Shown here: piece by piece, positions 57,240-64,000 of the stretch
Numbering within the stretch: the stretch's first letter is position 1
How the letters are laid out: every line of letters begins with the position of its first letter
Assembly (NCBI GenBank): GCA_026826555.1
Contig: JAKSZT010053881.1
Location: 3,151,848-3,215,847, forward strand
Direction: 5' to 3'
DNA: 64,000 nt
Source of the DNA: Tolypeutes matacus
Lineage: Eukaryota > Chordata > Mammalia > Cingulata > Chlamyphoridae
Notes under the pieces: model-generated
Told to the model about the DNA's origin: nothing
Database searches by the model: none
Seen by the model: only the letters and a program-made list of their open reading frames with translations
Translations under genes and position numbers: made by a program

Positions 57240-57990
57240 CTGAACGCTAGAGCGCTAATTCTGAAAGAAACGCCTCAGGCCTGGGGACGGCCCGGGAAAG
57301 GTAGGGGGGATCTCGTTCTGGACCAGCCCACCTCGCTAATATCCGTCCTGATGTCCCAAGGACAGTATCCTTCCTAGGAGTACAAGCCTCACTGCCTTTC
57401 TCCCAGCCCAGGGTATACGCAGAAGAGGGCTGAGGAGTTGCTCCGTGCCGGCGCGACGGCAATTCAGTTCCGGGACCCCCTATCGCTCGCCCCCCAGGGA
57501 GCAGAAGACAAGGCGCGGTAACCGCCGGGGGGCGGCCGAACCTCCCACGCACAGTTCGTACCCGCCGCTGCGTCAACACGTAGCCATGACGTCGGCCCGC
57601 CGCCACTCCGCTATAAGAAAAGGCCTAATGTGGGCTCAAAAGCCGGCGCTTTGCGAGTGTTAACGGGAGTAGGTGCAAGCGTACCTGTGTTTTCCAGCCC
57701 TGGACCAGCTAGGAGGGACGGAGATGCAGGAGGAATGGATGAAAGACTAGAAAGGAAGGCTAGACGGCGAGAAGCTGAATTCCTAGAACTGCTTGCGATG
57801 GAGGACTGCCCGCCTAGGAAGAGGGGCTGCAAAGAAGACGAAAGCTTAGCTAGTAACCGGCAAACGGCTTCTCTGGCAACGACCTCCCCGCCTCTTCCGT
57901 TGGGCCCGCATCCGGCGCAGCCCATTGGCCCTGTTTGTAAAAGCGAGCGCCCGGACCTTGTTCCTATTAGCGGAAGTGAGGGTGCGGAAC
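57240..57990 (-). promoter_or_regulatory. ODF2L: CpG-island promoter, probably of ODF2L
   Basis: A GC- and CpG-rich island stands in otherwise AT-rich DNA. Reading toward ODF2L it carries an ETS-type site (CGGAAGTGA on the plus strand, 57971-57979), an inverted CCAAT box (57924-57928), a GC box (57887-57894), X-box-like RFX motifs (57853-57864 and 57867-57880) and a CRE-like TGACGTCG (about 57587-57594). That order fits minus-strand initiation somewhere below about 57.86 kb. The island lies 12 kb upstream of the first coding exon and is the only one in the window on that side of the gene. Its link to ODF2L is inferred from position and strand. Confidence 0.7.
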
Positions 57991-58037
57991 TCACGGGAGA
58001 GGGGTTCTTTGTCTCTGTCTTTTGTTTCTCAGGATAA
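57630..58037 (+). CDS. unidentified ORF in the CpG island, divergent to ODF2L
   Basis: A plus-strand ORF of 135 codons overlaps the ODF2L promoter. From an internal Met at 57735 it reads MDERLERKARRREAEFLELL, a charged helix-like start, then becomes low in structure. A TATA-like CTATAAG lies just upstream at 57611. CpG islands often contain long ORFs by chance, and no further exon, poly(A) signal or family match was recognised. It could be the first exon of a divergent transcript. I do not recognise a function. Confidence 0.2.
   Translation: MGSKAGALRVLTGVGASVPVFSSPGPARRDGDAGGMDERLERKARRREAEFLELLAMEDCPPRKRGCKEDESLASNRQTASLATTSPPLPLGPHPAQPIGPVCKSERPDLVPISGSEGAELTGEGFFVSVFCFSG
57685..57860 (-). 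other. ODF2L: candidate non-coding first exon of ODF2L
   Basis: On the minus strand the sequence AACACAG|gtacgc at 57685 is a usable donor just downstream of the CCAAT and GC boxes. Spliced to the acceptor at 45864 it would give a 5' UTR exon. A second, stronger donor (gtaagt) borders 57198 and would define a longer or alternative first exon. The transcription start is not determined by sequence alone. Confidence 0.3.
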
Positions 58038-58823
58038 TTTTTTTTTTTTAAGTTCTTGATTTAGGAAGCACTTACTAGTTAACGAACATGTTAACTGAGC
58101 TCAACCAAATCCAGGGAAATAAGGTCAATGTCTAAATATTCAGATCCTTTGTATACAAGTTCCCTTTTGCTCTGTAAAGGGCAAATTTGAAAAAGGGAAG
58201 ATAATACCCTGTTCTGTGGTTGTCTAACAGAAAGTGTGAGAGTTAATAATGAGCTGTTGCTTATACAAATGTTGAAAAATACTGGATCCTGGGAGTTAAG
58301 TTCCTTGTCTGACACCAATTGACCTCTGGTAAGTCAATTTTCATCCCCAAAGTGGAGAGGGTGGTGGATTTGGGCCAAGGAATATGAACAATTCTGAGGA
58401 CCCTTCCCGCACTAACTTAGGGTTTTATCTAACCTTATTACCTGGTAATAAATAGGGAAATAATTGTATGTGTATTTATGAAAAAGGCTTATATTAATGA
58501 AATTGTATTGCTATTAGATGGAAGGACCTCTACTAGACATTCAAGAGGAAATATTTTCAAAAATCTCAAAGTCAAACTTCCATAACAGTCTTAAATTTAC
58601 TGTTTTAACAGAATTGTCCATGTAAAGTGTGGCATCCCTCATCATCTAAATTTGATTTGTTCTGGAAATGAGGTTGAATAGCGAATTTTTGGATAGAAGG
58701 ATACTTTATTATTTTAAGTAAGAGAAATTCCTTCCAGTTCATCCAGAAATCCTAGTAATTTTCCCCAAATATCGTTAATCACACTTGGTCACCTATTAAA
58801 CAATCTACCAAAGATTCTGCATA
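58038..58823. other. upstream flank, nothing recognised
   Basis: AT-rich sequence between the CpG island and the hAT element. Short ORFs only. Confidence 0.5.
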
Positions 58824-58831
58824 ATATAAAG

Positions 58832-59050
58832 CAGGGGTTAGCATACTTTTCTGTAAAATCCAGATAGTATTTTCTGTTTAGCAGGCCATGTGGTCTCTCT
58901 CTTCCAACTACTCAGCCCTGCCATTGTTACAAAAGCATTCATAGACAATATATAAATGCATGAGCTTGATTGTGTTCTAATAAAACTTTATTTACAAAAA
59001 CAGGCATAGGGATGGATTTGGCCTGCAGGTTGTAGTGTGTAAGACCCCTG
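58832..59050. mobile_element. MER-type hAT element with 8-bp TSD
   Basis: Starts CAGGGGTTAGCATAC and ends GTGTAAGACCCCTG (inverted). Flanks ATATAAAG / ATAGAAAG match at 7 of 8. The interior (TTTCTGTAAAATCCAGATAG, then ATAAAACTTTATTTACAAAA and GGATTTGGCCTGC) is a common mammalian MER element; I am not sure of its number. Confidence 0.85.
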
Positions 59051-59677
59051 ATAGAAAGTACTTTAAAACATCAAGTACCTAATAAACAACTTACTAGTGG
59101 GAATGTTTATATGCAGGATGCAACATACTGTAGAGTATTGTGTAGAAATTGTGGTTTCCTTCCTCATAGAAACAAACGTACTATAATGTAAAAATAGCAA
59201 ACAATGGAAAAATAAGTTAAAGATACTTGATGAAAATAATACTTAGCAAAATTAACCAAGCAATTTGAAGAACAGTTTGGTGATGTAGTAAACTGCCTCT
59301 GAAAATGGCTTCCAAGCATTTCCTTTCATCCTGGTATACATACAAAAAGGAGAATCTATTTCTCCTCCCTTTGAATTTAACCAATAGAATATTGTAGCCG
59401 GATTTTCCTTAGGTTCTTGGCTAAGCTAAAAGAAATGAATTTGGGGAGCAAGCCAGGTTAGTTAGGCCAGTAATTTATTAAGGAATGGTGAGAAGAGAAA
59501 TGGGAGAAAACAGATCATGGTTCCCAGGTAGAGAGGAAGGGGTTGAACAGTGATAAAGAGGGCTGATTTACAGACTACAATTCCCCATTATAGATTATAA
59601 ATCCCCAGGTCTACTTGCATATTCATCATGGTAGGGTGGGGGAAAAGGCCAGAGCAGGGGTCAAAAGGCAAGAGAGG

Positions 59678-61880
59678 CTCAGGTACAGAGCGTGAGGGCG
59701 GGGCAGCGGCGGCGCCGGCCCCGCCTCCTGCCCGCGGGGACCCGCCTCCCCCGCCTCCGCCGGGGCGGGGCCAGGTTACCACCAAGGAACATGATTTTGG
59801 TTTAGGGGCTCCAGTTTCTGAAGCTGAAAAATATCAGAATAATCTCCAACTAGAACAAGAAGTGAGAAACCAAGATAGATTCATCGATACACTGAAATTA
59901 CAGCTAGGGTGGTATCAGCGGAGGTCTAGTGGGAACCCCAAACTCACTCTAGCAGTAAGAAGGAATCCCTTAGTCTCCAGTTGTTAATGGAGACCAAGTG
60001 AAGAACCTGGACTTCACCCTCAGGTAGCAGTAATGAGGTGATGTCCCCCTAAAGCCTGCTAAAACACAAGATTTAAATTAGATCCAGAGTCTTATAACAT
60101 AAACCAGGTCTCAATGAAAATCATCTGCCATCCTGACACCCAGGAGGATCTCAACTAGAATTAGGAAAAACAGATGCCAACACTGAGATGAAACAGGTGC
60201 TAGAATTATCTGATGAAGATTTTAAAGCAGCTATCATATAGACGCTTCAATAAGCAATTAGAAGTATGCTTGAAACAAATGAAAAAATAAAAACTCTCAG
60301 CAAAGAAATAAAATATATAAAGAAGAAACATTGAAACATATTTCAAAGCTACAGTGGGCGAAAAAGCATGGTATTGGCATAAAGATAGACACATTGATCA
60401 GTGGAATAGAATTGAGAACCCAGAAATAAACCCTCACCTGTACAGTCAACTGGTTTTTGACAAACCTATCAAGTCCATGTTAATGGGACAAAACAGTCTC
60501 TTCAACAAACGGTGTTGGGAGAACTGGATATCTATAACCAAAGAATGAGATAGGACCCCTATCTCACTCCCTATACAAGAATCAACTCAAAATGAATCAA
60601 AGATCTAAATATAAAAGCCATAAAACTACTAGAAGAAAATGTAGGGAAACATCTCAAGACCTGGTAGTAGGTGGTGGTTTCTTGGACCTTACACCCAAAG
60701 CACATGCAACAAAAGAAAAAAATAGATAAACGGGACCTCCTCAAAATTAAACACTTTTGCACCTCACAGGACTTTGTCAAAAGGGTGAAAAGGCAGCCAA
60801 CTCAATGGGAAAAAATATTTGGAAATCACATATCTGATAAGGGTTTAATATCCAGGATATATAAAGAGATGCTACAACAACAATAAAAAAGACAAATGAC
60901 CCAATTAAAAAATGGGGGGCTGGGAAGCAGCTGTGGCTCAATCAGTAGGGCTCCTGTTTATCATATGGGAGGCCCCGGGTTCGGTTCCTGGGGCCTCCTG
61001 GTGAAGGCAAGCCCGCCCACACGGCGTGGTTAGCTGACCCAGGGAGCACAAGCAGCAAGGGGGGGGGATAAATGAATAAATAAATAAAATCTTTAAAAAA
61101 AAAAAAAAAAAAAAATGGGCAAAAGACTTCAATAGACATTTGCCCAAAGAAGAAATACAAATGGTGAAAAAACACATGAAGAAATGCTCAACATCACTCA
61201 TGATTAGAGAAATGCAAATCAAAACTACAATGAGATATCATTTCACACCTATCAGAATGGCCAGTATTAAAAAGACAGCTACAAGTGTTGGAGAGGATGT
61301 GGAGAGATAGCAACACTTATTCACTGTTGGTGGGAATGCAGAATGGTACAGCCACTATGGAGGACTGTTTGGCAGTTCTTAATGAAGTTGAATATAGACT
61401 TGCCACGTGACCTGGCAATACCAGAAGAACTGAAAGCAGTGACACGAACAGACATCTGCATACCGATGTTCATAGCAACATTATTCACCATTCCAAAAGT
61501 TGGAAACAAACCAGGTGTCCATCAACAGACAAATGGATAAACAAACTGTGGTCTATTCACACGATGGAATATTATGCAGCTGTAAGAAGAAATGAAGTCG
61601 TAAAGCATATGACAACATGGATGAACCTGGAGGACATTATGTTGAGCGAAGCAAGCCAGACACAAAAGGACAAATAACATATGAATGTGTTACTATGAAC
61701 CAAATATATTGTGTAACATATTGTTTGATTCAAAAAAATTTTATATGTATCCAGTGCATTTAATTGAGAAATGTATATATTTATTGTCTGTTTACTTTTT
61801 TAATTGTTTATATTTTCAATTATTAAATGTACAAAATAAAGTAAAAAAAAAAAAGATGGGGGAAAAAAAAAAAAAAAAGT
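59678..61880 (+). mobile_element. L1 with GC-rich 5' end, internally deleted
   Basis: The 5' end is a GC-rich block (59690-59775) like an L1 promoter. 60100-60320 resembles the start of ORF1. From about 60325 the sequence is ORF2 near its C-terminus (HKDRHIDQWNRIENPEINPH near 60380) and continues to the 3' UTR, AATAAAG and poly(A). The rest of ORF1 and most of ORF2 are missing. AAGAGAGG lies at 59670-59677 and 61881-61888. A DAS SINE sits in it at 60922. Confidence 0.7.
60922..61110 (+). repeat. DAS SINE inside the L1
   Basis: Near-consensus DAS head, body and tail. AAAAAATGGG lies at 60907-60916 and 61111-61120; five extra bases (GGGCT) lie between the left repeat and the SINE start. Confidence 0.92.
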
Positions 61881-62478
61881 AAGAGAGGGCCAGTTAGGCA
61901 ATTGCGCTTGCTTTTTGAACCATTAATTATTATGCCCCTTTGCTAATGACAGGGGAGGAGCCTCAGCTGTTTACTGTTTTGATTGATTGTCCCACCTATC
62001 AATCCCCTGGGAAGGCCCAAGGATAAGGCCTGGAGAATATCTGAGGCTTCTCCTAGCTTCCAAAGGAAATTCCATTCTGAATGGGGGAATCTCGCAAGTT
62101 CTTCCAGCAGCCATCTTTGGGGTACCGATGTCCACGTTGACATCTTGCCAGGTTCCAGATCTGTCAGTTTAATCTCTACCTAGCCTGTTTCAATATGATG
62201 ACAGTGATGTTAGATCAGTTCCATACTTAGGCCTAAAGAAGCTTAGCAGCTTCTGCTATCCTCTCTTGGAAGGCAGGTACTATATGAGAAATCCAATTAC
62301 TCTGCCATAGAGAAAAACCCAGCAGATCCCATATATTTTGGTCACCCAACTGAGGTTCCATACATGTGAGTCATTTAGATTTTCAAGGCCCAGCCTTGCT
62401 CCCAGCTGAATGCAGGAGTATGGGTGACTTACTCAACACTATGATGCAGGGAGATGCAAGATATGCTTCTTTCATTTT

Positions 62479-62666
62479 TTTTTTTTTTTTTTTTTTAAGA
62501 TTTTATTTATTTATTCATTTATCCCCCCCTTGCTGCTTGTGCTCGCTGGGTCAGCTAACCATGCCGTGTGGACGGGCTTGCCTTCACCAGGAGGCCCCGG
62601 GAACCGAACCCGGGGCCTCCCATATGGTAAACGGGAGCCCTACTGATTGAGCCACAGCCGCTTCCC
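62479..62666 (-). repeat. DAS SINE, minus strand, 16-bp TSD
   Basis: Reversed DAS element with a T-run on the left and GATTGAGCCACAGCCGCTTC on the right. ATGCTTCTTTCATTTT lies at 62463-62478 and 62667-62682. Confidence 0.94.
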
Positions 62667-62899
62667 ATGCTTCTTTCATTTTGAAGAAGCTATCTCCATA
62701 TGTCCCAGACCACTGGAAGCAAGAAAATTCACTGTGGTATCATCACCTTAATTTTTGTAGAGATTATCTTTCTCTGATCATGTGTTCTTTACATTGTTTT
62801 GGGGTTCTATCGCTGTATAGAAAACTTAATAACTTAAAACAATAATCATTTTATTTGCTCATGATTCTGCAGGTCAGAAATTCAGGCAGGTTTCTGCTG

Positions 62900-63463
62900 T
62901 GTAGCAGTTTAATATTGTTTATGAATTCCAAAAATAGATATTGTATTATGTTTGTAAACCGGTCTGTTCCTCTACGTGTGATTAAATTATGGTTAGGGCT
63001 TTGATTGGGCCACTTCAGTATGATGTGGAATCCCTTGGTATGATGTGCCCCCTTGGTGTGCAGGGACTCACAGAGAAACAGCACTACAGAGAAGGGAGGT
63101 TGGAGTTTTGAGGCCCCGGGAAGAGAAACGAGGCATTAGCCTGTTAGTCTACAGCTGGCCTTGTGGAGAGAGAAGAGCAGCCAGGCCTGGAGAGGAACAA
63201 GCCCTGGGAGAGAAATGAGACTTATCCCAGCCTACAGCTAATATTGGAAGAAGCTGGGACCACCGGGCCTTAAGAGGAAGCCTGAACCCTTGCAGAGACC
63301 AGCAGCCATCTTGCTCCAACATGTGGCAGCAAATTTTGGTGAGGGAACTAACTTACGCTTTATGGCCTTGTGACTGTAAGCTTCTGCCCCAAATAAATAC
63401 CCTTTATGAAAGCCAGCAGATTTTTGGTACTTTGCATCAGCACCCCTTTGGATGACTAATGCA
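62900..63463 (+). mobile_element. solo LTR, MaLR/ERV3-like, 5-bp TSD
   Basis: TG...CA element of 564 bp: it starts TGTAGCAGTTTAATATTG and ends GGATGACTAATGCA, with AATAAA at 63392-63397. TGCTG flanks it at 62895-62899 and 63464-63468. The ending GACTAATGCA resembles MaLR LTRs. No internal region. Confidence 0.7.
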
Positions 63464-63468
63464 TGCTG

Positions 63469-64000
63469 GGTAGTTTTTCTGTTCCATGTGGCAACAGCTT
63501 GGATCTCTCGTGAAATTGTAACCAGACTGCAACTGAGACTAGATCATCCTAGATGATTTTACTGTTGACTTGGTGGGCTTAACTGGGAGGCTAGGACCTC
63601 TCCATCTCTCTCCATGTGGCCAGCTTGAACTAATTTTCATGGCAGCTGGGACCCAAGAGTATGTTCAAGTAGCGAAGGCAGAAACTACAAATTTATAAAG
63701 GCTCAGCCACTGAAGTTACACAAAATCACTTATGCTGCATTCAGTTATATAAAACAATCACAGAGCCAGCCTAGATCTAAATGAAAAGGTAAAAGATTTC
63801 ACCTCTTGATGGGGAAATGTCAGGGCTTCATTACATTTTTGGAAAACAATCTACTACACAATGTAACTACGGTATTTCCTGTTCACCAGGTCCTATCAGC
63901 ATATCATTGTAGTAAATAAGAGTGATGCCCTGTCAGGTGACGAAATGATCATGGTCCCTGCAGACTTAATTATGATAGAGAGCTGGAGAGTTGGCATAGC
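63469..64000. other. end of window, interrupted old repeat
   Basis: The sequence before the LTR (62795-62894, ATAACTTAAAACAATAATCA, TTCTGCAGGTCAGAAATTCA) and after it (63469-63830, GGTAGTTTTTCTGTTCCATG, CACCTCTTGATGGGGAAATG) look like two parts of one old mammalian repeat. No gene. Confidence 0.4.

Larger units (their letters stand above)
59393..62192 (-). mobile_element. antisense solo LTR (ERV1-like), split by an L1
   Basis: 59393-59677 and 61881-62192 join into one LTR of about 590 bp when the L1 between them is removed. On the minus strand it starts TGAAACAGGC and ends CCGGCTACA (TG...CA), has an AATAAA near its 3' part (59480-59475) and is flanked by ATAT at 59389-59392 and 62193-62196. 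A 4-bp TSD is usual for class I endogenous retroviruses. No internal viral genes were seen, so it is a solo LTR. Described only; the family is not identified. Confidence 0.6.

Noticed and set aside
57247..57606. A 119-codon minus-strand ORF in the CpG island
   Set aside because: Arg/Pro-rich translation of GC-rich DNA. It is in the ODF2L promoter region and does not join the ODF2L frame.
57611..57994. A 127-codon minus-strand ORF as an N-terminal extension of ODF2L
   Set aside because: The known family N-terminus starts in the exon at 45810, and no join keeps this frame into it with support.
59628..59987. A 119-codon ORF with a coiled-coil-like stretch (EAEKYQNNLQLEQEVRNQD) after a Pro-rich start
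   Set aside because: It spans the edge of the inserted L1 and its GC-rich 5' end. The second half may be part of the L1 leader, so it is not supported as a gene.
11216..62650. Recurring short ORFs with a [18 protein letters not shown] peptide on several SINEs (11.2, 14.6, 27.2, 34.3, 43.1, 48.7, 61.0, 62.5 kb)
   Set aside because: They are translations of the DAS SINE body and tail, not genes.
1..64000. CRISPR arrays, bacterial operons or phage features
   Set aside because: None. The sequence is that of a mammalian nuclear genome; the short tandem repeats are microsatellites and SINE tails.

Overview
This is a vertebrate nuclear window: introns with GT-AG borders, LINE-1 copies, MIR repeats, LTRs and hAT-type DNA transposon relics. 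About twenty copies of a tRNA-derived SINE with the A-tailed body of the DAS family point to an armadillo (Dasypus) or a close xenarthran. The species is inferred from that SINE and from recall of the family, not from a database search.

The only protein-coding gene I can support is ODF2L (outer dense fiber of sperm tails 2-like, also called BCAP), on the minus strand. I placed sixteen coding exons between 45810 (start codon) and 4216 (stop codon). All have GT-AG borders and join without a break into a 643-codon frame. The product is an almost entirely coiled-coil protein of centrioles, centriolar satellites and basal bodies. Twelve of the fifteen introns between coding exons are phase 0. The upstream promoter is most likely the CpG island at about 57.24-57.99 kb, which has ETS, inverted CCAAT, GC-box and CRE-like motifs and two X-box-like (RFX) motifs that would suit a ciliary gene.

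Layout: 1-4215 is the 3' flank and possible 3' UTR, with old repeats. 4216-45863 holds the coding exons, with large repeat-filled introns. 45864-57.7 kb is the inferred 5' intron, with half-L1-like sequence, L1 3' ends and two related hAT elements. 57.2-58.0 kb is the CpG island. 58.0-64.0 kb is upstream flank holding a hAT element, an antisense solo LTR split by an internally deleted L1, and a MaLR-like solo LTR.

The most informative structures are in the repeats. Many insertions have readable target-site duplications (TSDs), so their order can be reconstructed. One locus is a nest of SINE in an older repeat in antisense L1 in sense L1. Two A-rich tracts are flanked by TSDs but have no element body, and one of these sites was later hit by a SINE. 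Two L1 copies have large internal deletions. I saw no CRISPR array, functional tRNA or rRNA gene, intact LINE or intact retrovirus.
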